Of a DNA stretch of 64,000 nt, positions 53,343-63,595 are shown piece after piece; position 1 is the stretch's first letter; each line of letters begins with the position of its first letter. The stretch is from an uncultured Octadecabacter sp. (GTDB taxonomy: Bacteria; Pseudomonadota; Alphaproteobacteria; Rhodobacterales; Rhodobacteraceae), in the NCBI GenBank assembly GCA_937891785.1, contig CALAGN010000071.1:47463-111462 (forward strand). The letters run 5' to 3'. Both the position numbers and the translations under genes were made by a program. The notes below the pieces were generated by a model. It was not told where the DNA came from. It searched no databases and saw only the letters and a program-made list of their open reading frames with translations.

Positions 53343-53428
53343 GGCCTTGTCCTCACCCTGTTGGCACTGCAAATTTGATAGACCATGGGGGCGTCAATCG
53401 GCCCTGTCAATTCTTAACGCCCCGTAGG

Positions 53429-54067
53429 TCAGCGCGCCCCAATATTGTATATTTTTCCACCAGCGGCGCGCGCGTCTTCGATGTCGTGGGTCACCATGAT
53501 GACGGGTAGGTCGCGTGCAAGGGCGCGCTCGAACACAAGATCGCGCACTTGCGTGCGCAGGTCTGCGTCCAGTCGCGAAAACGCCTCGTCGAGGAGAAGA
53601 GCGCAGGGTTCAGCCAGAAGCATGCGCATCAAGGCAACGCGTGCTTTCTGACCACCCGAGAGCCTCGCGGGATCGCGGTCTTGATAACCGTCCAATTCAA
53701 CTTCTCGCAGTGCCTCGTTCACGCGTTCGGCGCGCTCGCCTGTCGTGCCGCCACTGCGCAACCCAAAGGCAAGGTTTGCCCCGACGCTCAGATGCGGGAA
53801 CAGCAAATCATCCTGAAAAAGGATCCCAGCGCGCCGCTGATGTGTGGGCAGTTTCGATATGTCATTCCCGTCAAGCCAAACCTCGCCCGTCGCTTGGAAA
53901 TCGGGCGCAAGGTTTCCGGTGATCAAGGCAAGCAGCGTCGATTTTCCTGAACCTGACGGCCCCATAATGCTCAGCACTTCACCAGGCCCGATGAGGGTGT
54001 TCATTTGGACAAGCACTTGCCCGCCCTTGCGGATCACCACATCGCGTAGCTCAAGACCTCTAGCCAT
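53429..54067 (-). CDS. ABC transporter ATP-binding protein, YnjD-like
   Basis: SIMGPSGSGKSTLLALITG; LSGGQKARVALMRMLLAEP; overlaps permease gene. Confidence 0.88.
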   Translation of the reverse strand: MARGLELRDVVIRKGGQVLVQMNTLIGPGEVLSIMGPSGSGKSTLLALITGNLAPDFQATGEVWLDGNDISKLPTHQRRAGILFQDDLLFPHLSVGANLAFGLRSGGTTGERAERVNEALREVELDGYQDRDPARLSGGQKARVALMRMLLAEPCALLLDEAFSRLDADLRTQVRDLVFERALARDLPVIMVTHDIEDARAAGGKIYNIGAR

Positions 54068-55745
54068 GTAGCCCTCGTCGATTGCGCCAGACCAAAGCGG
54101 GAATTGCGAGGGCCAACGCAAATGGCACAAGCGCAGCAGCAGTCTGCGCCAAACCGTAGACCGCAATCGCGCGTCGGTCACCCCCAGAGGCAAGCGCGAC
54201 AGCCTCGGTTGTGAGCGTGGAAACGCGGCCACCGCCAATCAGCAAAGTCGGTAGGTATTGGCCAACAGATACCGAAAGCCCAACAGCACTTGCAATCAAA
54301 ACGGGCCGCAGCAGCATCGGCAAACGCACTTGCCAAAAAACGCGGTTTGGCGAGGCCCCAAGTGCCGCAGCCGAAACCCCGTTGCGTGTGTCCCAAGCGC
54401 GATAGGGATCCCCAAGTGACAGGAAAACGTAGGGCAGCACAAAGACCAGATGCGCCGCAATAACCGGCCCACGCCCAACATCGGCACCAACCCCCAAAAG
54501 CAACGTCTGCAAGCCGGGCAGAAAGGCTGTTTGCGGCACCAGCAGCGGCAAATACAAAAGCCATAAGCCCGACGACGTCAATTTGCGCCTGCTGCGGTGT
54601 TCGGCCTCGAGGCAGCCAATAACAAAAAGCAACGCAAGCCCCGTCACAGCGGTGGCGACCCAGAACGTTTCCGCAAATGCGCCACCTGCGGCGGGACCAT
54701 GTCGCATCCATGTGCGTAGGCCAAAGCTATCGGGGAAAACGTTTGGAAAGCTCCAGAACCCCGCAAACGACCAGACAAGAAGCCCCGCAAGGCCCGCGAA
54801 AATCGCGGCAGCAGTAAGCCCTCCAAATAGCAATCCAGCTGGCTGCAGCGCCCAATCAAGCCGCCCGCGTCCGCCGCGCATGATCCAAGCGTGTCCAAGT
54901 CTCCTGACAACCATCTCTCCCAATCGCCACAACCCAAGTGTGGCCACAACCAACCCAAGTTGCAGCAAAGCCCCAGCTGCCGCCAAGAGCCGCATCCCAA
55001 GGTCGGGATCACCCATCCATTTAACGATCAATACCGAGAGCGGCGGTGGCGTCGTTGGTCCAAGGATAACCGCAACATCAACGACGGACATCGAGTAAGC
55101 GAGCACAACATAGATCGGCAATTTGATCTGTGCATAGACACGCGGAAACACCGCCTTAAGCCAACCGGTCAGCCGCCCGTATCCAAGGGATTGCGCGACC
55201 ATCAGGCTTTGACGTGGTTGCGTTTGGCCCAGGGCTGCGATGGTCATCAAAAGAAGGAACGGCACCTCTTTGACAACCAAACCTGCCGTCATGGCCAATC
55301 CGAAGGTGTCGTTTAAGATCAACAGATCGGGCGGGCGCTCCCATCCAGTCAGACCGGGCGAGATCAGCCGCGCGATCCAACCGGAAGGGGCGATAAGAAA
55401 GGCCAGCCCAAAGGCAGCAGCGGCGTGCGGTACGGATAAGAGCGGCGAGAGTAACTTTTCAAGAAATCGAAACGCGCGGGTGCCTGACCATCCACCGGCG
55501 ATAAGCGCGACGATCAGAACTGACAGGCCGGTCGCAAGTAGCCCTGTTGTCACCGATAGCCGCGTTGCTGTTCCAATTCCGGGGGTCGCCAAAAGGGCGC
55601 GAAATGGATCAAGGGACGGCCCGTCAAAACCCGCTACCGGCAAATGGCCGAAGGCGGGCAAGACGGTTCCCCATAGCCCGGCAATAACTGGGCCAAGCAT
55701 CGCAAGCAGGGTTGCGATTGGAATGAGGGTGATGGCGCGCGGCAT
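54060..55745 (-). CDS. ABC transporter fused permease, YnjC-like
   Basis: 561 aa, ~12 TM, two permease-like halves, between YnjB-like SBP and YnjD-like ATPase. Confidence 0.85.
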   Translation of the reverse strand: MPRAITLIPIATLLAMLGPVIAGLWGTVLPAFGHLPVAGFDGPSLDPFRALLATPGIGTATRLSVTTGLLATGLSVLIVALIAGGWSGTRAFRFLEKLLSPLLSVPHAAAAFGLAFLIAPSGWIARLISPGLTGWERPPDLLILNDTFGLAMTAGLVVKEVPFLLLMTIAALGQTQPRQSLMVAQSLGYGRLTGWLKAVFPRVYAQIKLPIYVVLAYSMSVVDVAVILGPTTPPPLSVLIVKWMGDPDLGMRLLAAAGALLQLGLVVATLGLWRLGEMVVRRLGHAWIMRGGRGRLDWALQPAGLLFGGLTAAAIFAGLAGLLVWSFAGFWSFPNVFPDSFGLRTWMRHGPAAGGAFAETFWVATAVTGLALLFVIGCLEAEHRSRRKLTSSGLWLLYLPLLVPQTAFLPGLQTLLLGVGADVGRGPVIAAHLVFVLPYVFLSLGDPYRAWDTRNGVSAAALGASPNRVFWQVRLPMLLRPVLIASAVGLSVSVGQYLPTLLIGGGRVSTLTTEAVALASGGDRRAIAVYGLAQTAAALVPFALALAIPALVWRNRRGLHG

Positions 55746-55766
55746 CGTGGTTTGGCGCCCGTATCC

Positions 55767-56966
55767 CTATTGCGCGCTACCGTAGCGGCTGATCCAGTCA
55801 TCTGTGATCCGCGTCATCCAGCTTGGGTGCGGTTCGGCGACGACGCTGCCCAAGGCAGCAGGGGACAGTGTCGCGATGCCAAGATCCAATGCATCAAACA
55901 ATGCGCGGTCTTCGGCATTCAAGGCGGTCATGTCCAGCACCGTGCCATAACCCAGAACTTCGGGGTTTTGCGCGCGGGCCTGTGCCTCGGGGGACATCAA
56001 GAAGTTCGCGACGATCATTGCGCCAGCTGCGGAACCCGAATTGTAGGGAATGCCGACAAAGCTGGCGTTACCGATGGTTCCTTTGTCCAAGACGAAGGTC
56101 CGAACCGTGTCTGGCAGTTGTTGATTCGCAATCGCAGCCGTTGCCTCGCCTGGGCTAAAGGAAATCGCAAGATCGACCTCGCCATCGGCGATCATTTGCA
56201 ATTGCGCCGGGCCAGTGGCGGGATAGGCGCGACCCTGGCGCCAAAGCGTTGGTGTGAGCGCATCAAGGTAGCCCCAAAGCGGGGCTGTAACCTCGGCATA
56301 ATTCTCGTCGGTGGCAGCAGAATAAAACGGCGTCTGATCTTCGATCAGATCGACAAGCGCCTGCTTGAGAAAGGTCGCACCAAGGAAATCTGGCGGTTGT
56401 GGGTAAGTAAAGCGTCCAGGGTTGGCGGTGGACCATTCAAGAATCGCTTGCATGCTGCCAAGCGGCTCGGCCAGATCGGCGGTATCGTGGATAAAGACGA
56501 CTTGCGCCATCGCCCAAGGGGCCTCGTATCCCTCAACCGGCACGGTGAAATCAGTCTGCACGGTTTTGCCTTCGGTATCGACGACCGACCAATTGGGCAG
56601 GTGCTCGGCAAATGGTCCAAAAAGCAGGTCCGCATCCTTCATCGCCGCAAAATTTGCGCCGTTTATCCAGATCATGTCTATCGCGCCGCCATCGTCTACA
56701 CCGGCCTGTTTTTCGCTTAGCACACGGGTCACGGCGTCGGCGGTGTCGGTCAGTTTGACGTGTTCAAGCGTAACGCCATAGTCCTCGGCAACGCGCATTC
56801 CGACCCACGCGATGAAATCGTTCGTGGTCGTCGACCCACCCCAGGCATTCCAGTACACCGTCTGTCCCTGCGCCTCGGCAAGAACCGAATCCCAATCGGC
56901 GGGATCAGGATTGGCAAGTGCTGGCAGCGGCGCGAGCAGGGCGGCAACGAGGGCAAGGTGTTTCAT
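55767..56966 (-). CDS. ABC transporter substrate-binding protein, YnjB-like
   Basis: Signal peptide MKHLALVAALLAPLPALA; GQTVYWNAWGGSTTTNDFIAWVG; DMIWINGANFAAMKDADLLFGPFAEHLPNW. Confidence 0.88.
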   Translation of the reverse strand: MKHLALVAALLAPLPALANPDPADWDSVLAEAQGQTVYWNAWGGSTTTNDFIAWVGMRVAEDYGVTLEHVKLTDTADAVTRVLSEKQAGVDDGGAIDMIWINGANFAAMKDADLLFGPFAEHLPNWSVVDTEGKTVQTDFTVPVEGYEAPWAMAQVVFIHDTADLAEPLGSMQAILEWSTANPGRFTYPQPPDFLGATFLKQALVDLIEDQTPFYSAATDENYAEVTAPLWGYLDALTPTLWRQGRAYPATGPAQLQMIADGEVDLAISFSPGEATAAIANQQLPDTVRTFVLDKGTIGNASFVGIPYNSGSAAGAMIVANFLMSPEAQARAQNPEVLGYGTVLDMTALNAEDRALFDALDLGIATLSPAALGSVVAEPHPSWMTRITDDWISRYGSAQ

Positions 56967-56980
56967 AAATCCGGAGCCTT

Positions 56981-57589
56981 TCAGGCAGTAAAAAGTTGTC
57001 GTGCAGCATGAATACGCAACGCAGCCGTGGCAAAACACAACGCGCCGAAGACCCATGCCATCTGGGAAAAGTAAGCGGGAAAGAGGCAAAGGAACACAAA
57101 GAAGATGATAGTTTCAGTGCCGCCTAGAATGCCATTTGAATAATAGAGGGACTTTTGCCCCTGTGCCGTGGTTTGCATTTTCGCCTTTTCGGCAAGGATC
57201 GCGTAGCCAAGGAAGCTCGTGCCATTGAAGTAAAAGCTGGTCAGTAGAAACGCCCCTGCGGCGCCATTTGCACCTGTGTCATGCAACACAAATCCAAGGG
57301 GAATAGCGCCATAGAACAAAAAGTCGGCAGCGATATCGAGGTAACCGCCAAAATCCGTTTTTCGCGTGGCCCGTGCAACAGCACCATCAAGACCATCTGC
57401 AATACGTGACACAAGGAGAAGAACAAGCGCGGCCGTAAACGCACCAAACACAATGAGCGCCGCGGCCGATAACCCAATTGCGAGCCCGGCCAGTGTCACT
57501 GCATCAGCAGAAACGCCACGCGCCGCAATTGCGCGACCAAGCACGTTTAGCGGTGGATCGATGATCTTGCGCGCAGTCGCGTCGAGCAT
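56981..57589 (-). CDS. CDP-alcohol phosphatidyltransferase, YnjF-like
   Basis: SRIADGLDGAVARATRKTDFGGYLDIAADFLFYGAIPLGF, matching DGxxAR...GxxxDxxxD pattern. Confidence 0.9.
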   Translation of the reverse strand: MLDATARKIIDPPLNVLGRAIAARGVSADAVTLAGLAIGLSAAALIVFGAFTAALVLLLVSRIADGLDGAVARATRKTDFGGYLDIAADFLFYGAIPLGFVLHDTGANGAAGAFLLTSFYFNGTSFLGYAILAEKAKMQTTAQGQKSLYYSNGILGGTETIIFFVFLCLFPAYFSQMAWVFGALCFATAALRIHAARQLFTA

Positions 57590-57772
57590 GCTGTTACCTC
57601 TCTTGTCTTTTGGTTGTGGCTGATGCGTCGGTTTGGTGCAATCGCTCTGACGCGAATGTGAGGCGGTGTAGGATGTCGTATCCGGTCACCGCAAATTGAG
57701 CAGCTTGCAACATCGCTCGCAATTGGGTTCTCTTGCCCCATATTCTTCCTCTAACCAGAAGAAAGGGACGCC

Positions 57773-58222
57773 ATGACCACCTATCACAAGAACCCAGATG
57801 TGATTGCTACCCTGACGCCGGAACAGTATCGCGTTACTCAGGAAAGTGGGACTGAACGCGCGGGGACTGGTCCTTATCTTGATAACAAAGAGCCCGGAAT
57901 CTACGTGGATATCGTGTCAGGCGAGCCGCTGTTCGCGTCATCGGATAAATATGAAAGCGGCTGTGGCTGGCCAAGCTTTACCAAACCGATCGCGGACATC
58001 CACGTTAATGAACTGCGCGACATGACCCACGGCATGATCCGAACCGAAGTGCGTAGCACGCATGGTGACAGCCACCTTGGCCACGTCTTTCCCGACGGAC
58101 CTGCCGAAAGCGGCGGTTTGCGTTATTGCATCAATGGTGCCAGCCTGCGGTTTGTCGCACGCTTCGACATGGAGACCGAAGGCTATGGCGCATTCATCGA
58201 TCAAGTGGAGGACGTAGCATGA
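57773..58222 (+). CDS. msrB: Peptide-methionine (R)-S-oxide reductase MsrB
   Basis: [48 protein letters not shown]. Confidence 0.95.
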   Translation: MTTYHKNPDVIATLTPEQYRVTQESGTERAGTGPYLDNKEPGIYVDIVSGEPLFASSDKYESGCGWPSFTKPIADIHVNELRDMTHGMIRTEVRSTHGDSHLGHVFPDGPAESGGLRYCINGASLRFVARFDMETEGYGAFIDQVEDVA

Positions 58223-58725
58223 GCGAACGCGCAGTTTTGGCAGGCGGATGTTTCTGGGGCATGCAAGATCTGATACGCAAGATGCCCGGCGTAGTCTCCA
58301 CACGCGTGGGCTATACGGGTGGCGATGTTGACAACGCGACCTATCGTGACCACGGCACCCATGCTGAAGGGATCGAGATCATCTTTGACCCATCAGTGAT
58401 GAGCTATCGCAAACTGTTGGAGTTCTTTTTCCAGATCCATGATCCGACGACGGCCAATCGTCAGGGTAATGACCGTGGCATGTCGTATCGTTCGGCGATT
58501 TATTATGTTGATGACGCTCAGAAAGAAGAGGCGATGGGCACGATCGCTGATGTTGAAGCAAGCGGGATGTGGCCCGGCAAGGTCGTGACCGAAGTCGCGC
58601 CAGCGAGCGCGTTCTGGGAGGCAGAGCCTGGGCATCAGGATTATCTTGAGCGACTGCCCAATGGTTATACCTGCCACTTCGTGCGGCCGGATTGGATTCT
58701 GCCGCGCCATAACGCAGCAGAATAG
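58219..58725 (+). CDS. msrA: Peptide-methionine (S)-S-oxide reductase MsrA (canonical GCFWG form)
   Basis: [51 protein letters not shown] overlap with msrB. Confidence 0.95.
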   Translation: MSERAVLAGGCFWGMQDLIRKMPGVVSTRVGYTGGDVDNATYRDHGTHAEGIEIIFDPSVMSYRKLLEFFFQIHDPTTANRQGNDRGMSYRSAIYYVDDAQKEEAMGTIADVEASGMWPGKVVTEVAPASAFWEAEPGHQDYLERLPNGYTCHFVRPDWILPRHNAAE

Positions 58726-58728
58726 ACA

Positions 58729-60738
58729 CTAATCAACGGCAATGCGGGGGCGGCCCTGTGCTGTCACCTTGATTGTCGCTTCGATGAACATCGACTGACC
58801 CTCGATCTCAGCAGCCTTGATGCTGCGGTCTTGGGTCAGCCTGATTTCTTCGACTCCGGCGGCGCGCGCCTTGCTTTTGGCGATAATTTCAAGCGCCTGT
58901 GTCAGCGCTTCGATTGCGTCTTCGGCATTACCGAACCGCTTGGGCCCATCGGGTAAATGCGCCACAAACACTCCCGAACCGGCGCCCGTCACGCTGCCAC
59001 TTTCATGCATTGCCACCTGTCCAACAACAGCGCCGATGGCATTTGCTACACCACCATGGGCTGGCAGAATTGTCGGCGTGTGCAGCAATTTGCCGACTGC
59101 GCCATAATAGTTCTGGGCCGATGCACCCAACCCGATTACAGGAACATTGAGGCCCGCATTAAAACGCAAGACGCCCTGATGCCCCGCAAGGCCCGCCTGC
59201 AACAGCGGATGCCGCCCCAGTGAGTGCGCCGAATGACTACCCCAATCCCAATCGTCCTCGTCAAAAGCTGCCTCTAGCAGGCAATGGGCGGTTTGTTGTG
59301 TCAGCTGATCAATTATCATCTGCGCAATGGCTGCTCCGCTTTTGGCGATTGTATCCCCGCTGCCCGTTCTTCGGCGGGCAAACAGCGCGAGCGCCTTTTG
59401 CGCTGCGACAACGTCCCATGCCTCCAATTGGCCAAGTACATGCGCGGCATCCGACGGGGTTACGCCTGCAATCATGACAGCCCCGCGCCTGACCAATCGT
59501 TCCAGGGCTGGGGCTTCGACCCGTGTTTCCACTGCATCCTGCAGGCGGACGGGCCCGTGGGTGAGCCGCGACAGAACCGCAGCCTCTCGTTTGTCCAACC
59601 CTTCCGGTGCCGTGTCCCAATGTGGCACCACGAAGCGTCCCGCCTCGTGTGGTGGGCTGTCTGTCGTTAGGGCACGATCCAATGCATCATGAACCAGTTT
59701 GGGATGGTCTTGGGCCAGCAGTGACACAGGCATCAGGCGACGCGGACCAAGCTGCAATCCTCCTGCCAACCCGTCTTGGATATGGACCTCGCTATCACCA
59801 CCAAGCCCCCATGTGCGCATTGCCACGGCTTCGACCATAGTGCGATACGGGCCAACACGGGCCCCTTGAGGATCAATCTTGGGCTTGCCGTCCCGAAGTA
59901 AGCAAATGTCGGTGGTGGTGCCGCCAATGTCGCTCACCAGTGCGTCTGTTTCGCCAGTTAGCCAACTCGCGCCGGCAATGCTGGCTGCAGGGCCGCTTAG
60001 GATAGTTTCAATGGGGCGTTCGCGCGCTAATTCCGCCGAAACAAGCGCGCCGTCGCCGCGCACCACCATCAGGCGGGCATGGATTCCGACCTTAGCAAGA
60101 TGCCCTTCACAGGCACCAATCAAACGATCAAGCATGCCAATCAATCGGGCATTCAAAACCGCGGTAAGCGCCCGCTTTGGTCCGCCAAGTGCCGAAGAAA
60201 GCTCGTGGCTGCAGGTTACCGGTTTACCCGTCACGCGGCGGATCAGATCACGCGCGGCAATTTCATGCGCGGGGTTTCGTGTGGCAAAACTGGCGGCAAC
60301 GGCGATCCCTGTCAAACCCTCGGGCAGGTCCGCCAAGCGCGATTCAAGGGCGGACAGGTCAAGCGGCGCGGCTTCGCCACCCGCATGGTTATGGCCACCG
60401 GCAAGCATGATAACCGGATCGCCAGCCAAAGCGTCTGTCAGTCCCGCCCGGTTTAGTTCGGCGGCATCAAAACCGATAAAGACCAATGCGATGCGGCCAC
60501 CCTGACCTTCGACCAAAGCATTGGTCGCGAGGGTCGTGGACAAAGAAACCATTGCAATCTGGCCGCCATCAACGCGGGATTCGCCCAAAACGGCATCAAT
60601 GGCCCGTCCGATCCCGAGGGCAAGATCAGGGCGCGTCGTGAGCGATTTGGCCGCTGCAAGCACAGTATTGGTGTCTTCGTCCAAGAGGACGGCGTCAGTA
60701 TATGTGCCGCCTGTATCAACGCCTAAAAGAATCGCCAT
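58729..60738 (-). CDS. Hydantoinase/oxoprolinase family protein (HyuA-like)
   Basis: LLGVDTGGTYTDAVLLDEDTNTVLAAAKSLTT; DIGGTTTDICLLRDGKP. Confidence 0.9.
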   Translation of the reverse strand: MAILLGVDTGGTYTDAVLLDEDTNTVLAAAKSLTTRPDLALGIGRAIDAVLGESRVDGGQIAMVSLSTTLATNALVEGQGGRIALVFIGFDAAELNRAGLTDALAGDPVIMLAGGHNHAGGEAAPLDLSALESRLADLPEGLTGIAVAASFATRNPAHEIAARDLIRRVTGKPVTCSHELSSALGGPKRALTAVLNARLIGMLDRLIGACEGHLAKVGIHARLMVVRGDGALVSAELARERPIETILSGPAASIAGASWLTGETDALVSDIGGTTTDICLLRDGKPKIDPQGARVGPYRTMVEAVAMRTWGLGGDSEVHIQDGLAGGLQLGPRRLMPVSLLAQDHPKLVHDALDRALTTDSPPHEAGRFVVPHWDTAPEGLDKREAAVLSRLTHGPVRLQDAVETRVEAPALERLVRRGAVMIAGVTPSDAAHVLGQLEAWDVVAAQKALALFARRRTGSGDTIAKSGAAIAQMIIDQLTQQTAHCLLEAAFDEDDWDWGSHSAHSLGRHPLLQAGLAGHQGVLRFNAGLNVPVIGLGASAQNYYGAVGKLLHTPTILPAHGGVANAIGAVVGQVAMHESGSVTGAGSGVFVAHLPDGPKRFGNAEDAIEALTQALEIIAKSKARAAGVEEIRLTQDRSIKAAEIEGQSMFIEATIKVTAQGRPRIAVD

Positions 60739-60802
60739 CTCAGCCCTCGTTGGTCATTTCAGCCATAGGGCCCAAGACGGGGTGTTGGGACAAGCCAAGA
60801 AA

Positions 60803-61723
60803 CTACATATCAAAGGCGGAAACCGACACGCGTTTTCCAAGGGTCATTGCATCCGATACGTGGATCATGGGCGAAAGATCGACATCACTTGCGCCGCTCT
60901 TTACCAATTTCGCCATATGGGCATAAAGTGCTGGGTATTCACCCAAGAGGGACGTTCCGCTGGCGTTCGCAGTTACATCCACGCCGTCGATGATTATTTT
61001 GCTGCCGCCCATCTGCAGTTCAATGCGGTGATCGGCCGCTTCGATCCACATGTCCCAACTTTGCGGCCCTTCCTGTCGCCAGTCGAAATCGGCCGTGATC
61101 CGGTCGGTGAACGTCAGTCTTGCTGCAATCGGGGTTTGGCAGTTTTCCGGCACTTCTAAAGTTGCATCCTGCAAATGCACGGGTGCGGGCAGGACTTCGG
61201 TCAGGATCGACAATGCGTTGATTCCCGGATCAAACACACCCATGCCACCGGGGGCAAAGACCCAATCTTGGCCGGGGTGCCAGCGCCTCACGTCCTCTTT
61301 CCACGTGATGTGGCCCTTGGTGACGGATTTACCGGCCAGAAACGCCTTGGCCTGCGCGACACCCCGCGCCATGCGGCTATGCCACGTGGCAAAAAGCGTC
61401 TGCCCTTGCGCCCGCGCCAGGTCTTGCAACGCATGAACTTCGGCCAAGGTTGCCCCGGGCGGTTTTTCCAGCATGACATGCCGTCCAGCGCACAAAGCGG
61501 CCCGCGCATAGGCAAAGCGCGGCACAGGCGGAAGGCACAGGCTAACCACCTCAACTTCGGGGTTTTCGGCCAACATAGTCTCTATGTCTTTGTAGGTCGG
61601 CACGCCATCGACTGTACCTGAACGGCTTACAGTGGCGGCAAGTTCCCAATCATCACTGTTGGCGATGGCAGGCACATGCTGATCGACCGCGATCTTGCCA
61701 ATTCCGACGAGGGCGATCTTCAT
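60803..61723 (-). CDS. Gfo/Idh/MocA family oxidoreductase (aldose 1-dehydrogenase candidate)
   Basis: MKIALVGIGKIAVDQHVPAIANSDDWEL; HVMLEKPPGATLAEV; overlaps dehydratase stop. Confidence 0.82.
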   Translation of the reverse strand: MKIALVGIGKIAVDQHVPAIANSDDWELAATVSRSGTVDGVPTYKDIETMLAENPEVEVVSLCLPPVPRFAYARAALCAGRHVMLEKPPGATLAEVHALQDLARAQGQTLFATWHSRMARGVAQAKAFLAGKSVTKGHITWKEDVRRWHPGQDWVFAPGGMGVFDPGINALSILTEVLPAPVHLQDATLEVPENCQTPIAARLTFTDRITADFDWRQEGPQSWDMWIEAADHRIELQMGGSKIIIDGVDVTANASGTSLLGEYPALYAHMAKLVKSGASDVDLSPMIHVSDAMTLGKRVSVSAFDM

Positions 61724-63465
61724 TAGTGGCTCTCCCGTGCGACAGCGTTGCCGCGACATCCGACAAGAAAATCAAAATCAGCGCCTGTTTCAGCACCCGT
61801 GACATGGTCGTGATAAAGCTGGACATATCCACTGGCAGGGCGCGCAACGGCAGGTTCCCATTTGGCCAAACGTGCAGCCAGATCGGCGTCGCTGATGTCC
61901 AGATGAATGCGCCGCGCAGGCACGTCCAATTCGATCATATCGCCATCCTGCACGACCGCCAGTGGTCCACCTGCTGCCGCCTCGGGCGAGGTATGCAGCA
62001 CGACGGTGCCATAGGCCGTGCCGGACATGCGCGCATCACTGATGCGGACCACATCCGTGATCCCGCGTTTCAACAGCTTGGCCGGTAGCGCCATATCGCC
62101 CACTTCGGCCATCCCTGGATACCCGCGCGGCCCGCAGTTCTTTAGAACCATCACGCAAGTCTCGTCGATATCCAGATCATCCAGATCAACGCGCGCCTTG
62201 TAGTCTTCGATGTTTTCAAAAACAACGGCACGGCCGCGATGCACCATCAGGTCAGGAGACGCTGCCGACGGCTTTAGCACCGCGCCATTCGGCGCAATAT
62301 TGCCGCGCAAAACGGCGATGCCACCGGACTGGGTCAGCGCCTTGTCACGGGGGAGGATCACATCCTCGTTCCAGTTCTGAACGTCTTTCACTTCGTCCCA
62401 GATTGATCCACCGCTGACGGTAATAGCATCCTTGTTCAACAGCCCGTATTCGCCCAAGCGCTTGATAACAACGGGCAAGCCGCCCGCGAAAAAGAATTCT
62501 TCCATCAGGTGTTTTCCAGATGGCAAAAGGTTCACGATGGTTGGCACGTCGCGCCCACAGCGATCCCAGTCATCAAGCGTAATATCGACACCAACACGGC
62601 CCGCCATGGCCAAAATGTGGATAACCGCATTGGTAGACCCGCCAATCGCGGCGTTGGTCCTGATAGCGTTTTCAAAGGCGGCTTTGGTCATGATATCGGA
62701 CGGTTTCAGATCATCCTTGACCATTTGCACGATCCGTCGACCTGTGATCTGCGACATGACGCGGCGGCGACTGTCCACCGCTGGAATGGCCGCGTTGCCG
62801 GACAATGCCATTCCCAGAGCTTCGGCCATGCTTGCCATTGTGCTGGCAGTGCCCATCGTGTTGCACGAACCGGGCGATCGCGACATTGATGCTTCGGCCT
62901 CGACGAATTCTTCGGGCGTCATTTCGCCTGCTTTCACCGCCTCGTTAAACTTGCGGATGTGGGTGCCTGATCCGATACGTTCACCGCGGAAGTGCCCGTT
63001 CAGCATCGGCCCGCCGCTGACCACAATTGCGGGCAGGTCGACAGAAGCAGCGCCCATCAATAGGGCTGGCGTGGTTTTGTCACATCCCGCCAACAGCACG
63101 ACTCCGTCGATACATTTGCCACGCAAGGCTTCTTCGACGTCCATCGCGCAAAGGTTGCGAAATAGCATCGCGGTGGGGCGCAAGGTGACTTCGGATGGCG
63201 AAAACACCGGAAATTCGAGCGGAAATCCCCCCGCCTCCCAAACGCCGTTTTTCACTCGCTCCGCCAGATCACGCAGATGCGCATTGCACGGTGTCGTTTC
63301 CGACCAAGTATTGCAGATACCGATCACGGGGCGACCATCGAACAGGTCCGCCGGAAAGCCTTGATTTTTCATCCAGCCACGGTGGTAAATCGCGTCCTTT
63401 GACGTGCCGCCAAACCATTCTTGCGAACGCAGTTTGCGGGGCCAGTTTGCAGGTTTGAATGACAT
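61723..63465 (-). CDS. IlvD/Edd family dehydratase (L-arabonate-type sugar-acid dehydratase candidate)
   Basis: WFGGTSKDAIYHRGWMKNQGFPADLFDGRPVIGICNTWSETTPCNAHL; GCDKTTPALLMGAASVD; SCNTMGTASTM. Confidence 0.88.
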   Translation of the reverse strand: MSFKPANWPRKLRSQEWFGGTSKDAIYHRGWMKNQGFPADLFDGRPVIGICNTWSETTPCNAHLRDLAERVKNGVWEAGGFPLEFPVFSPSEVTLRPTAMLFRNLCAMDVEEALRGKCIDGVVLLAGCDKTTPALLMGAASVDLPAIVVSGGPMLNGHFRGERIGSGTHIRKFNEAVKAGEMTPEEFVEAEASMSRSPGSCNTMGTASTMASMAEALGMALSGNAAIPAVDSRRRVMSQITGRRIVQMVKDDLKPSDIMTKAAFENAIRTNAAIGGSTNAVIHILAMAGRVGVDITLDDWDRCGRDVPTIVNLLPSGKHLMEEFFFAGGLPVVIKRLGEYGLLNKDAITVSGGSIWDEVKDVQNWNEDVILPRDKALTQSGGIAVLRGNIAPNGAVLKPSAASPDLMVHRGRAVVFENIEDYKARVDLDDLDIDETCVMVLKNCGPRGYPGMAEVGDMALPAKLLKRGITDVVRISDARMSGTAYGTVVLHTSPEAAAGGPLAVVQDGDMIELDVPARRIHLDISDADLAARLAKWEPAVARPASGYVQLYHDHVTGAETGADFDFLVGCRGNAVARESH

Positions 63466-63595
63466 GGTGTTCTCCTTGGTCCGGTGCAGAAAGCCACAAG
63501 CGGTAAGGGCATACAAACCAAATCAAGCAAAACCCTAGCTGATGCCATGAAAAAACCCAAAAAACCTGACATGGAATTTTGACTTGAGCAGCTAT

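Noticed and set aside
62616-62624. Perfect DnaA box TGTGGATAA inside the dehydratase gene
   Set aside because: About 0.5 exact copies of this 9-mer expected by chance in 64 kb on two strands; coding, isolated
62432-63364. 310 aa plus-strand ORF antisense to the dehydratase gene
   Set aside because: Composition typical of antisense frame; the opposite strand encodes a clear IlvD/Edd enzyme
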